From assembly GCA_900199595.1 (NCBI GenBank), contig FZRB01000014.1, forward strand, positions 1-64,000: a stretch of 64,000 nt of DNA, written 5' to 3'. A model generated the notes under the pieces. It was not told the DNA's origin. It did not search any database and worked only from the letters and a program-made list of their open reading frames with translations. The translations under genes were made by a program, and so were the position numbers. This stretch comes from Lachnospiraceae bacterium. GTDB taxonomy: Bacteria; Bacillota; Clostridia; Lachnospirales; Lachnospiraceae. This document shows, in pieces, positions 26,538-35,065 of this stretch (position 1 is the stretch's first letter; every line of letters begins with the position of its first letter).

Positions 26538-27839
26538 TTATTCATATCTAAGCGCATCTATAGGATTAAGATTAGCTGCTTTAATTGAAGGGATAAGACC
26601 AAATACTATTCCGATAACCATAGAAAATACTACAGATATCATTATAGCAGGTACACTTATTGCAACAGGAACTTCCGCAACATTTGATATGAAATACGCA
26701 AGCGCTATTCCTGTAAGTACTCCTAAAATACCACCCATACTTGTAAGAACAGAAGCTTCAGTAAGAAACTGTCCCAGTATAGCGCCTTTACGTGCACCAA
26801 TAGCCTTCTTAAGTCCTATTTCTTTCGTTCTTTCCGTTACAGATACCAGCATTATATTCATAACGCCAATACCACCAACTAATAACGATATACTTGCAAT
26901 CCAGATAAGCTGTGTACTTGTTGAAGTCTGTAATTCCTGAAGATTTTTGGCCTTTTGAAGTATGTCTTCACTCTTATATTTTACAGTTTCTTCTTCTCCC
27001 TCAGATTCATCATCATCTTCTTCTTCCATTGAATTTGATGATTTCTGAATAAAGCTATTAAGATAATCCTGTGTTTTCTTACCGGCATCCTGCATATCTT
27101 CTGTAGATCTTGCCTTAACAATAACCTGATATGGTTCATCATAGGAATAAACAATTGGCCATATAGTATCGGGAAGAATAATGGTACTGGATGATTCTTC
27201 ACCATAATATGTATACCAGTCATCTATACTGTTTATAATCGGCTGATAGTTATCATCCTTTTCAACTACTCCGACTACAACAAAAGGATTACCGGAAATC
27301 TCTATAGTTTTATTAATAGGATTCTCTCCGTTAAAAAGTGAATATGCAGTAGTCGAGTCAAGGATGGCTACCTTTCGGAACTCTTTGAAATCAGCATCTG
27401 TAAACAGTCTTCCCTGATGAACCTTATAATTCATCAGCTTTATAAAATCGTTGGTACAACCGTAAATGTATGAACCGGTAAGCTGGTTAGTGCTGTGGTT
27501 TATTCCTTCATAGGTGGCTGCTCTATGATAAATGGCTACATCCTGTACACTTTCATAGGATTTGATAGTATTCAGCATGTCTTCATTAATCAGAGGAAGA
27601 GCCTTAAGGTCGACTCCATCATTGGCATTAACCTTCATACCTCCCTGGGTGATATTTACATTTACTATGTTATCACCGGAACCGACCAGGCTGTTTTTTA
27701 TCTCATCATTAGTTCCTTTGATAGTTGAAACAATGGCAATAATGGCAGCTATACCGATAATAATTCCGAGCATTGTAAGAAAGGAACGCATTTTATGACT
27801 GAATATACCTTGAAATGACAGTCTTATATTCTCAATCAT
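26538..27839 (-). CDS. MacB-like ABC transporter permease
   Basis: 433 residues. N-terminal transmembrane helix (MLGIIIGIAAIIAIVSTI, about 23-40), a large extracytoplasmic MacB_PCD-type domain (about 45-300), then three C-terminal helices in an FtsX domain with NIMLVSVTERTKEIGLKKAIGA. The extracytoplasmic domain carries an acidic stretch (MEEEDDDESEGEEE) just before the second helix. MacB-type permeases work mechanically rather than by a membrane channel, moving peptides, antibiotics or lipids. Follows the adaptor gene by 12 bases and is the last gene of the operon. Confidence 0.9.
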   Translation of the reverse strand: MIENIRLSFQGIFSHKMRSFLTMLGIIIGIAAIIAIVSTIKGTNDEIKNSLVGSGDNIVNVNITQGGMKVNANDGVDLKALPLINEDMLNTIKSYESVQDVAIYHRAATYEGINHSTNQLTGSYIYGCTNDFIKLMNYKVHQGRLFTDADFKEFRKVAILDSTTAYSLFNGENPINKTIEISGNPFVVVGVVEKDDNYQPIINSIDDWYTYYGEESSSTIILPDTIWPIVYSYDEPYQVIVKARSTEDMQDAGKKTQDYLNSFIQKSSNSMEEEDDDESEGEEETVKYKSEDILQKAKNLQELQTSTSTQLIWIASISLLVGGIGVMNIMLVSVTERTKEIGLKKAIGARKGAILGQFLTEASVLTSMGGILGVLTGIALAYFISNVAEVPVAISVPAIMISVVFSMVIGIVFGLIPSIKAANLNPIDALRYE

Positions 27840-27851
27840 TCTAATTCTCCT

Positions 27852-29594
27852 TTAATACAAATCATCATACTCTGCTTCCACGCAGACCTTACCTTCAGTT
27901 GCATTTTTATCGAATGGAAAAGCAAGATAGTCACTTGCTGATATGCCGCCTGTTACGACTATTTCTGTTCCATAATATATCTTTCCTGTATTGATATATT
28001 GTTTTTTAAGTCTTCCATCATGCTCTTTAAGAACATAATATCTGTTTCCTTCTTTCTTTGTGAAGTATAAAGGAATAACCAGATCATCAGGTTCATCCAT
28101 GGAATCATCTTCAAATGATTCTTCATCATATAAAGCATCAGCATCGGTTGCTGTACTGATATCAGGTATTTCCTGTTCAGGAACATCACTTTCATCACTT
28201 CCCGAACCACTTATACTTACCTCTACATATGATCCATCAGATAGATCGCTTGATGGTTCGATAGATACCTTTACAGGATAATATGATTGAATAAGGTTGC
28301 TTCTGCTCTGTCCAACAGGATTTATTCCTATATCAACTATTGTACCTGGATATCGATTACCTGTATCATAACAATAAACAGATACTTTAGAACCTATACT
28401 CAGTTTTGCTATTTCATACTCGCCTGCTGAAACTGTGGCTATATATGAACCGGAGCCTTCAATTATAATCAGTGGAGAGCCTGAAGCACGGCTTTCATCG
28501 GCGGTTATAACCTGAGTTACAGTACCACTGATTTTTGCTACGATTGCTGAAGAATTCTGTTTTCTTTCAGCTTTCTTTATTTCAAGATTCTGAGTATCAA
28601 TTTCATTTTGAATTGATTTTATTTCTTCATTCTGCCTTTTGATGGCAAGAGAAAGCTCATATGATGTATATTCTTCATCATCTTCATCTTCGTCTTCGTC
28701 ATCATCATCGTCGTCATCAAAAGGAATTCTATGTTGAGTTGTAGCCTCTGTAGTAGCTTCCGTAGTTGTAACTGTTGTTGTCGCAGTAGTCTGCTCAGTA
28801 GTTTTCTTTTTCTTCTTTTTCTTTTTTTCTGTAGTGGTTTCTGTTGTTTTTTCCTCATCATCCGGAGCTGTTGTTGGATCACTTTCTGGCGTAGAAGTTG
28901 CTTCTGCATCAGGTGTAGGAGTTGCATCTGGATCTGGTGAAGGAGTTGCTTCTGCATCAGGTGTAGGTGATGCATCTACATCAGGTGAAGGAGTTGGTTC
29001 TTCTTCTGTAGTTGCTTCCGTAGTAGCTTCCGTTGTATTTTCTGTAGTTTCCTCAGTGGTCTTCTCTGTAGTATTTTCTGTAGTCTTCTCAGTGGTTTTT
29101 TCAGTAGTCTTCTCAGTAGTCTTCTCAGTTGTTCTTTCTGTAGTTCTACCTCTGGTAGTAGCTTCAGTTTTTTTCTGAGTTGTTTTATCCTTAGGTTTTA
29201 TTTTTTTAAGCTTCTCCAGTTCATTATAAGCCTGGGTAAGCTCTGTTTTTGAAACCTCAAGATCTGTTTTCATGGATTCCAGACTTAGTTTGGCCTGTGT
29301 ATCATCGTATTTGATCAATTCCTGACCGGCCTTAACCTTATCTCCTACTTTTACAAGAACTTCTTTTAATTCCTTTGAACTGTCAAGGTAGACCTTCTGT
29401 GTTCCACTGGATGAGATAGAGCCGGACATTGAACTTGAATCATCTTCATACCAGCTGCTGTCTCCACAATCTTGAAGAGAATAAACATTTACAGGATTAG
29501 AATTCTGTTTATGTCTCTTATATATCCTTATACCAACATATGTGCCACCGATGACAAACAATAATACAATTAAGGTAATTATTACTTTTTTCAT
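27852..29594 (-). CDS. Efflux adaptor (HlyD/MacA-like) with long Thr/Glu/Pro-rich insertion
   Basis: 580 residues. Signal anchor at 4-24. The two halves of a biotinyl-lipoyl domain (about 66-97 and 349-370) and the two helices of a coiled-coil hairpin (about 100-133 and 310-345) bracket a disordered insertion at about 135-309. The insertion is (TTEK)n, then proline-rich TPSPD/TPDAEA repeats, a run of eight lysines and a run of seven aspartates. Beta-barrel and membrane-proximal domains follow. In Gram-negative MacA the hairpin tip touches TolC; a Gram-positive has none, and the insertion is long enough to reach into the cell wall. ATGA overlap with the ATPase gene upstream. Confidence 0.87.
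   Translation of the reverse strand: MKKVIITLIVLLFVIGGTYVGIRIYKRHKQNSNPVNVYSLQDCGDSSWYEDDSSSMSGSISSSGTQKVYLDSSKELKEVLVKVGDKVKAGQELIKYDDTQAKLSLESMKTDLEVSKTELTQAYNELEKLKKIKPKDKTTQKKTEATTRGRTTERTTEKTTEKTTEKTTEKTTENTTEKTTEETTENTTEATTEATTEEEPTPSPDVDASPTPDAEATPSPDPDATPTPDAEATSTPESDPTTAPDDEEKTTETTTEKKKKKKKKTTEQTTATTTVTTTEATTEATTQHRIPFDDDDDDDEDEDEDDEEYTSYELSLAIKRQNEEIKSIQNEIDTQNLEIKKAERKQNSSAIVAKISGTVTQVITADESRASGSPLIIIEGSGSYIATVSAGEYEIAKLSIGSKVSVYCYDTGNRYPGTIVDIGINPVGQSRSNLIQSYYPVKVSIEPSSDLSDGSYVEVSISGSGSDESDVPEQEIPDISTATDADALYDEESFEDDSMDEPDDLVIPLYFTKKEGNRYYVLKEHDGRLKKQYINTGKIYYGTEIVVTGGISASDYLAFPFDKNATEGKVCVEAEYDDLY
28668..29192 (-). repeat. Low-complexity coding repeat (Thr-Glu, Pro-Asp, polyLys, polyAsp)
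   Basis: Encodes residues 135-309 of the adaptor. Short tandem units of 9-12 bases (TTE, TTEK) and longer units coding SPTPDAEAT-type peptides are repeated, so length polymorphism among strains by slippage or recombination would be expected. Confidence 0.85.
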
Positions 29595-30541
29595 AATGAA
29601 TTACCTCCCTTTTCAGATACTTCCTCCAGCTCTATTCCCAGATTATCATCTGTAATAACCGGCTGAATATTGGGCTGAGGCATTGGTTGTTGTACCGGTT
29701 GAGGCATAGGCTGAGGCATTGGTTGTTGTACCGGTTGAGGCATAGGTTGTGGCATTGGTTGAGCCGTTGATTGAGCCGTTGATTGTGGTGTCGGTTGCGG
29801 CATCGGCTGTGGATTAATATTTTCGATGTTTGATGGGATACTTAATGTATCGATTCTGTTAGTATTTATTTCATCACTCTTAATCTCACCATCAAATATC
29901 TTTATTATCCTGTTAGCATGACGAGCTATCTCTTCAGCATGAGTAATCATGATAATTGTTGAGCCTTCATTATGAAGCTGCTTAAATATCTTCATTACCT
30001 GTATACCGGACTTGGAATCAAGAGCTCCTGTAGGCTCATCGGCAAGCAGAATACTTGGTTTGTTAACCATTGCCCGTGCAATTGCCACTCTCTGCTTCTG
30101 ACCACCGGATAGCTGAGTTGCTTTAAAACTCATTCTCTCCTCAAGGCCGACCTTAATAAGAGCCTCTTCACAAAGCTTTCTTCTTTCTTTTCTTGGAACA
30201 TGTGCATATTGTAAAGGAAGCTCTACATTTTGAAGAGCATTCTGTCTGGGCATAAGATTAAAGTTCTGGAATACAAAACCTATTTCTTTATTTCTGATAT
30301 CTGAAAGCTTTCTGTCATTCATACTTCCGATATCATTACCATGAAGATACATCTTTCCCTCTGTAGGTTTATCCAGACACCCGATAATATTCATCAGTGT
30401 TGATTTTCCCGAGCCGGAGGGACCCATGATTGCAACATATTCGCCCTGTTCAATTTTAAGGTTAATATCAATCAGAGCAGGAACTTCCATCATGCCCTGA
30501 TTGTAATTTTTGTATATATGTTCTAATTCAAGTAGAAGCAT
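29591..30541 (-). CDS. MacB-like ABC transporter ATP-binding protein with PQP tail
   Basis: 316 residues. Complete nucleotide-binding domain: Walker A GPSGSGKST (40-48), Q-loop FQNFNLMP, signature LSGGQKQR (144-151), Walker B LLADEPTGALD (165-175) and switch His in MITHAEE. The domain should end near residue 225. About 90 residues follow that are unusual for the family: PQPMPQP units from 243 to 293, then an acidic end. Partners are the permease at 26538-27839 and one or both adaptors. Start overlaps the next gene as ATGA. Confidence 0.93.
   Translation of the reverse strand: MLLLELEHIYKNYNQGMMEVPALIDINLKIEQGEYVAIMGPSGSGKSTLMNIIGCLDKPTEGKMYLHGNDIGSMNDRKLSDIRNKEIGFVFQNFNLMPRQNALQNVELPLQYAHVPRKERRKLCEEALIKVGLEERMSFKATQLSGGQKQRVAIARAMVNKPSILLADEPTGALDSKSGIQVMKIFKQLHNEGSTIIMITHAEEIARHANRIIKIFDGEIKSDEINTNRIDTLSIPSNIENINPQPMPQPTPQSTAQSTAQPMPQPMPQPVQQPMPQPMPQPVQQPMPQPNIQPVITDDNLGIELEEVSEKGGNSL
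29663..29815 (-). repeat. Coding repeat of PMPQP units
   Basis: Tandem repeats encode the proline/glutamine tail (residues 243-293) of the ABC ATPase, with a higher-order unit PMPQPMPQPVQQ repeated twice. Confidence 0.85.
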
Positions 30542-30552
30542 ATATTTACCTC

Positions 30553-32100
30553 CTACTCTTCTTCAGAATCATCATATTCTTCATCGTCATCATCTTCGCT
30601 GTCATCTTCGTCATCTTCGTCATCTGATAAATCTTCAGGACTGTCAATGAGTTCACCCGGATCGGTTATAATAGTATTATCATCAGATGGATTTACATTT
30701 ACAGAATCATCTATATTCGGGAAATCAGTATCAGAATCTTCAATCAGTTCATTTGTAAGGGTACCATCTTCAGACTCTTCACCGCCCATACCTTCATCAC
30801 CGAATCCGTCTGTTTCGTCCATTTCAAAATCTTCATCTTCGAAGTCTTCAGATCCACTTATGTCGTCATAGTTTGTAGTGGTAGGATCTCCTTCTTTTAT
30901 ACCATCGTCCGGATATGCTACATAATCATCAAGTGTAAGTCCGGCTGTGATTTCATAAGTATCAGCCTCTTCATTATGTTCGCCAAGGGTTATAGCTGCT
31001 TTAACAATATTTCCGTCTTCGCCTTTCTTCCAGACAAATGTACCCGCTTCTTCTTTAACTATATAATATGCAGGAAGCTGAACTCCTTTTACTCCTTCTT
31101 CCTGGCCATAATCGAGCTCAATAAACAAATGCTGACCGAGAATCATATTATCTGTACTTTCAGGTGTAACATAGAAATTATAATTTGAAGCTGACTCGCC
31201 GTAATCATAATAATCATTCTGTTCTGATTTTGGCTCCATATCAACCTTTGCTATTTTACCCTTCCAGGTGACGCTCTCATCAGTTCTGGATCTGAGAATT
31301 ATCTTTGTACCTGATGTAAAGTTGTGAATGTTCATTTCATCAGTAATACCTTTTATACGATAATCGCCTTCAGCAATAATTGTAATAAATGCATCTGATT
31401 CTTCTGATTCTTCTGATGAATATGACATATCATCCATATCATCATCCATATCCATTTCCATATCAGCATCAAAATCAGAATCATCATCAGATTCCTTTGC
31501 ATCAGCTGTTCCGGCTGTCTTAACTATTCCATTCATAGGTGAAGTAACTACAGCTTTCTCTATAGATTCCTTCATTTTTTTGATTTCCAGATCTTTTACT
31601 GAAAGATCATACTCAGCTTCTTTGATAGAAGAATTTGTACTGTTGATCTGAGAAGTATAACTAAGAATATCATCCTGATCGGTTGCTTTATTTCTTTGTG
31701 TAGTATAATCGCTTAATGAGGTGTTAAGACTATCTATATTATTGACTATACCGGTTCTTTCTATATTTAACTGTTCCAGACTCAGTTCCATTTCAGTTGT
31801 ATCATATGCAAAAAGCTTATCACCTTTTTTTACAGTATCTCCAACCTTTACATAAACCTCTTTTACACTCTTGCCTGAATCCTTGTTTACTCCCTTTGAT
31901 TCCTGAGACTCAACAATGCCCATGAATCGACTTGTATTTCCAACAGGAAGACCGTTTATGGATCTTACAGATTCTACATATACGATGTTTTTGTCGTATC
32001 CGCCAAGACTTCGTTTTCTTAGGAAATAAATGGCTCCGATAATACCTGCGATAATAAGCAAACTTAATAATATAACTATTACCACGGTTCTCTTTTTCAT
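30553..32100 (-). CDS. Efflux adaptor (HlyD/MacA-like) with acidic insertion and tail
   Basis: 515 residues. Signal anchor at 5-27, a lipoyl half near 77-100, helical hairpin about 101-183, second lipoyl half starting VVTSPMNGIVKTAG (184-197). That half is interrupted by a 40-residue Asp/Glu/Met-rich insertion (198-236) before FITIIAEGDYRI. Barrel domains follow to about residue 410, then about 100 residues of acidic tail ending DDDDEEYDDSEEE. It is the first adaptor in the operon; a second, different adaptor follows the ATPase. Two adaptors for one ABC pair is unusual; they might form a hetero-oligomer. Surface acidity could bind cations, which is speculation. Confidence 0.85.
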   Translation of the reverse strand: MKKRTVVIVILLSLLIIAGIIGAIYFLRKRSLGGYDKNIVYVESVRSINGLPVGNTSRFMGIVESQESKGVNKDSGKSVKEVYVKVGDTVKKGDKLFAYDTTEMELSLEQLNIERTGIVNNIDSLNTSLSDYTTQRNKATDQDDILSYTSQINSTNSSIKEAEYDLSVKDLEIKKMKESIEKAVVTSPMNGIVKTAGTADAKESDDDSDFDADMEMDMDDDMDDMSYSSEESEESDAFITIIAEGDYRIKGITDEMNIHNFTSGTKIILRSRTDESVTWKGKIAKVDMEPKSEQNDYYDYGESASNYNFYVTPESTDNMILGQHLFIELDYGQEEGVKGVQLPAYYIVKEEAGTFVWKKGEDGNIVKAAITLGEHNEEADTYEITAGLTLDDYVAYPDDGIKEGDPTTTNYDDISGSEDFEDEDFEMDETDGFGDEGMGGEESEDGTLTNELIEDSDTDFPNIDDSVNVNPSDDNTIITDPGELIDSPEDLSDDEDDEDDSEDDDDEEYDDSEEE

Positions 32101-32102
32101 AA

Positions 32103-32306
32103 TTAGTCCTCTTTTCTATCAAATACTTTCTTTAACCAAAGTATAATATACAGCAATACGGGGTATATGATAACAACAAAAAGCATCGAAAAGATATACT
32201 TACTGCCTATAATTACCATATATATAAAGCCAGCCAGAATTATAAGATATACTATCAATAATAAAAGTGCAATAATTCTGATTATTAATTGTTTTTTATT
32301 CTTCAT
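32103..32306 (-). CDS. Small membrane protein, 67 aa, two helices
   Basis: 67 residues with two hydrophobic segments, about 8-32 (IIRIIALLLLIVYLIILAGFIY) and 38-56, short basic ends, and no cysteines. Its start overlaps the rarA stop by 11 bases and its stop is two bases before the adaptor start, so it is embedded in the operon. No family recognised. It may assist the exporter, but that rests only on position. Confidence 0.75.
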   Translation of the reverse strand: MKNKKQLIIRIIALLLLIVYLIILAGFIYMVIIGSKYIFSMLFVVIIYPVLLYIILWLKKVFDRKED

Positions 32307-33624
32307 CTGTTATATTCCTTATATAATTCAACCATTCGGATATATTCTTTTCGTATCCGTTTTCGCCGGGGATATAGAATCTTTCATCAACAAGATCATC
32401 AGGAAGATACTGCTGCTGCACAAAATGTTTCGGATAGTCATGTGCATATTTGTAGCCTGTATGACCAAGTTCAGCACTACCATGATAATGTGCATCTCTG
32501 AGATGCGGAGGAACTTCTGCATTTGTATATTTTTTAACTGCTTCATTAGCAGCAAAAATTGCATTAACTACTGAATTACTCTTTGGGGCAGTTGCAACAT
32601 AGGATGCAGCATGAGCAAGAATTATCTGTGACTCAGGAAGACCTACACGTTCACAAGCCAGTGCAGCCTGTGTAGCAACAACAAGAGCCATTGGATCAGC
32701 ATTTCCCACATCCTCTGAAGCACAGATCATTATTCTTCTGGCTATAAACTTTATATCTTCTCCACCATAAAGCATTTTTGCAAGGTAATAAACAGCGGCA
32801 TCCGGATCACTGCCTCTCATGGATTTAATAAAAGCAGATATAACGTCGTAATGATTATCTGAGTTTTTATCATATCTGATAGCACGTCTCTGTATACATT
32901 CTTCTGCTACTTTAATATCTATTACTATCTTGCCATTTTCGTTTCTTTCAGTAGAAAGAATTCCAAGTTCTACAGCATTAAGAGCCTTACGTGCATCTCC
33001 TTCTGCCATTTCAGAAAGAAAATCAGCAGCCTCTTCAGTTATTTCGGCTTTAAAACTGCCCATTCCTTTGATTTCATCGTATACTGCTCTATTTATTAAT
33101 GTTTTAATATTATCTGCACTCAAAGGTTCGAGCTTAAAAATTGTTGATCTTGAAACTAAAGCACTGTTTACTTCAAAGAAAGGATTTTCGGTTGTTGCAC
33201 CTATAAGAATAACAGTTCCCTTTTCTACATAGGGTAATAGATAATCTTGTTGAGATTTATTAAATCTGTGAATCTCATCAATAAAAAGAATGGTCTTTTT
33301 GCCATACATACCAAGATTTGACTGTGCTTTTTCAACTACAGCTTCCATATCCTTTTTACCGGATGTAGATGCATTCAGTTCTTCAAAAGCTGCACTGGTA
33401 GTATTTGCAATAACCATTGCCAGAGTAGTCTTTCCCGTTCCCGGAGGACCATAGAATATTAATGAACTGAGCTTATCAGCTTTGATAGCTCTGTATAAAA
33501 GTTTTCCAGGAGCTATTATATGCTCCTGTCCCACAAACTCATCAATTGTTTTTGGACGTAAACGACTAGCAAGAGGAGCCTCTTTTTTCTGCTCCTCTTG
33601 TCTCATATAATCAAAAAGATCCAT
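32296..33624 (-). CDS. rarA: Replication-associated recombination AAA ATPase RarA
   Basis: 442 residues. RarA/MgsA family, related to clamp loaders, acting at stalled replication forks. RPKTIDEFVGQEHI, Walker A FYGPPGTGKTTLAMVIA, Walker B LFIDEIHRFNKSQQD, sensor ATTENPFFEVN and the C-terminal SMRGSDPDAAVYYLAKML and ICASEDVGNADP are all family hallmarks. Length is typical. Seven bases follow the REC gene. It sits oddly between a regulator and a transporter; rarA is often placed variably, so the linkage may be incidental. Confidence 0.95.
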   Translation of the reverse strand: MDLFDYMRQEEQKKEAPLASRLRPKTIDEFVGQEHIIAPGKLLYRAIKADKLSSLIFYGPPGTGKTTLAMVIANTTSAAFEELNASTSGKKDMEAVVEKAQSNLGMYGKKTILFIDEIHRFNKSQQDYLLPYVEKGTVILIGATTENPFFEVNSALVSRSTIFKLEPLSADNIKTLINRAVYDEIKGMGSFKAEITEEAADFLSEMAEGDARKALNAVELGILSTERNENGKIVIDIKVAEECIQRRAIRYDKNSDNHYDVISAFIKSMRGSDPDAAVYYLAKMLYGGEDIKFIARRIMICASEDVGNADPMALVVATQAALACERVGLPESQIILAHAASYVATAPKSNSVVNAIFAANEAVKKYTNAEVPPHLRDAHYHGSAELGHTGYKYAHDYPKHFVQQQYLPDDLVDERFYIPGENGYEKNISEWLNYIRNITDEE

Positions 33625-33631
33625 TATTTCC

Positions 33632-34021
33632 TCAAATTAAGCCAAGTTTTTTAATAATACTGTCAAACTTAACAATATCTATAGGCTTACATATATAATC
33701 ATCATAATCATTACTTGCATATGAAGCATCAAAATCCTCATCAAGTGCTGAAATCATTACAACTTTACATCTGGATATTCTTGGTATACCAAGTTTTCTT
33801 TCAGCATCTCTTATAGACTGAAGTGCCTTATATCCATCAATCCTTGGCATCATTATATCCAGACAAACAAGATCAAACTCTTTGCCCTCTGTAACAGACT
33901 TTACAAATTCATCTACTGCTTCTATTCCATCAGTTGAAAGAACAACTTCTCCATATCTGGATAAAAGCTTTGAAAGGAATTTTCCGCTTGCTATATCGTC
34001 TTCTGCGATTAATACCCTCAT
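33632..34021 (-). CDS. Stand-alone receiver domain protein
   Basis: 129 residues, CheY-like with no output domain. Acidic pocket in LIAEDDIASG, phosphorylation Asp in LVCLDIMMPRIDG, conserved Ser in VVMISALDE and Lys in YICKPIDI are all present, so it should be phosphorylatable. No cognate kinase is adjacent. It lies 14 bases after the TetR gene and seven bases before rarA. GGAGGG precedes the ATG. The target of its signal is unknown. Confidence 0.9.
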   Translation of the reverse strand: MRVLIAEDDIASGKFLSKLLSRYGEVVLSTDGIEAVDEFVKSVTEGKEFDLVCLDIMMPRIDGYKALQSIRDAERKLGIPRISRCKVVMISALDEDFDASYASNDYDDYICKPIDIVKFDSIIKKLGLI

Positions 34022-34035
34022 TTTATTACCCTCCG

Positions 34036-34626
34036 TTAAATAACCTTTAAAGAATTAATCCATATTTTATAATATGACATAATATCTTCTTTGATTGATT
34101 TTTTATATATCATTACCCTTCTGTTGAGAAAACAGACTCTTATAAAACCAAGAAGCTGATCAGTCAGCTGTTCAGCATTATAGTTATTATTGATTTCATG
34201 ATTCTCAATTGCATTTTCAAAAAGATCTAAAAGACATCTGCGTCTGTTCATATATCCGCTTTCAACAAGCTCCCTGGTATGAGTATTATGAAGAAGCTCT
34301 TCAAGCTGAAGCATAATGGAAGAAAGACTGTAATAACTGTTATAATATGAACAGAATGCATCTATATAAAATGCAATTTTATCTATATAACTTACATCCT
34401 TGGAATTTATAGTCCTGATGATACTGTTATCAAATTTAAAAAATGTATTAACAATATCAATCAATATCTCATTTGTATCCAGATAATACTTATAAAGCAT
34501 ATCCTCACTGATATTGGTTTTAAGTGAAATATTCTTATAATTTAGAGATGATAAACCGGCATCACTGACAATGTCAATTGATGCGGATATTATTCTATCC
34601 TGGACAGATATAAATTCCTCAGTCAT
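34036..34626 (-). CDS. TetR/AcrR-family transcriptional regulator
   Basis: 196 residues. The N-terminal helix-turn-helix of about 50 residues (RIISASIDIVSDAGLSSLNYKNISLKT, with recognition region ISEDMLYKYY) is TetR-like. The remaining helical part would bind the inducer and dimerise, with no recognisable ligand. It heads the operon that ends in the MacB-like exporter, as is common for TetR regulators of efflux. The promoter upstream carries an inverted repeat suited to autorepression. Confidence 0.88.
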   Translation of the reverse strand: MTEEFISVQDRIISASIDIVSDAGLSSLNYKNISLKTNISEDMLYKYYLDTNEILIDIVNTFFKFDNSIIRTINSKDVSYIDKIAFYIDAFCSYYNSYYSLSSIMLQLEELLHNTHTRELVESGYMNRRRCLLDLFENAIENHEINNNYNAEQLTDQLLGFIRVCFLNRRVMIYKKSIKEDIMSYYKIWINSLKVI

Positions 34627-34659
34627 CTACTGTTCCTCCCCAATTTACCTAAAACCCAT

Positions 34660-34696
34660 ACAAAGGTATTTTATAAATATTTGAAACCTTTGTCAA
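34660..34696 (-). promoter_or_regulatory. Promoter and candidate operator of the TetR-efflux operon
   Basis: Minus-strand TTGACA (34691-34696), 17-base spacer, TAAAAT (34668-34673). Perfect 8-base inverted arms ACAAAGGT (34660-34667 on +) and ACCTTTGT (34686-34693 on +) flank the -10 and overlap the -35. A dimeric repressor bound there would block RNA polymerase. Confidence 0.65.
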
Positions 34697-34711
34697 CCAT
34701 ACGAACTTAAA

Positions 34712-34740
34712 AAAGCGGAAGACTTATGGACTTCCGCTTT
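34712..34740 (-). terminator. Terminator of the cold shock gene
   Basis: Ten-base arms AAAGCGGAAG and CTTCCGCTTT with a nine-base loop. On the minus strand a T-run follows. It lies 28 bases past the csp stop, upstream of the TetR gene promoter. Confidence 0.9.
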
Positions 34741-34767
34741 CTGTAGTGAGACTTTTGGATATAAAAC

Positions 34768-34971
34768 TTATTTAATTACTGTAACATCAGTTGCCTGTGG
34801 ACCTTTTTCGCCTTCAGTAAGGTTGAATTCAACTTCCTGACCATCACTGAGGGTTTTAAAGCCTTCCATATTTAAACCTGAGAAGTGAACGAATACATCT
34901 TTTCCTTCTTCATCAGTAATAAATCCATACCCTTTTTGGTTGTTAAACCATTTTACAGTTCCTTTAGCCAT
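34768..34971 (-). CDS. csp: Cold shock protein
   Basis: 67 residues from ATG 34971, the standard length of a CspA-family single-strand nucleic-acid chaperone. RNP motifs KGYGFITDE and DVFVHFSGL are intact. The longer frame begins at a TTG that is part of the Shine-Dalgarno (TTGGAGGA), so the ATG 11 bases later is the true start. Monocistronic: own upstream region with an inverted repeat and own terminator. Confidence 0.95.
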   Translation of the reverse strand: MAKGTVKWFNNQKGYGFITDEEGKDVFVHFSGLNMEGFKTLSDGQEVEFNLTEGEKGPQATDVTVIK

Positions 34972-35015
34972 GATATATAAATCCTCCAATAATTATTCTA
35001 CTTAACGATTTTAAT

Positions 35016-35060
35016 ATTATAGTCATGACAAGTCAATTTACACTTTGTGCCAAGTGTAAA
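35016..35060 (-). promoter_or_regulatory. csp upstream region: -10 box and inverted repeat
   Basis: A perfect -10 TATAAT lies on the minus strand at 35016-35021, but no good -35 is at the normal distance. Instead, 9-base inverted arms TTTACACTT (35037-35045) and AAGTGTAAA (35052-35060) sit where the -35 should be, which suggests activator or repressor binding. Confidence 0.5.
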
Positions 35061-35065
35061 CTTTT

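Noticed and set aside
28834-29178. 114-codon plus-strand Val/Ser repeat frame
   Set aside because: It is the antisense of the Thr/Glu repeat in the adaptor gene; repeats keep several frames open.
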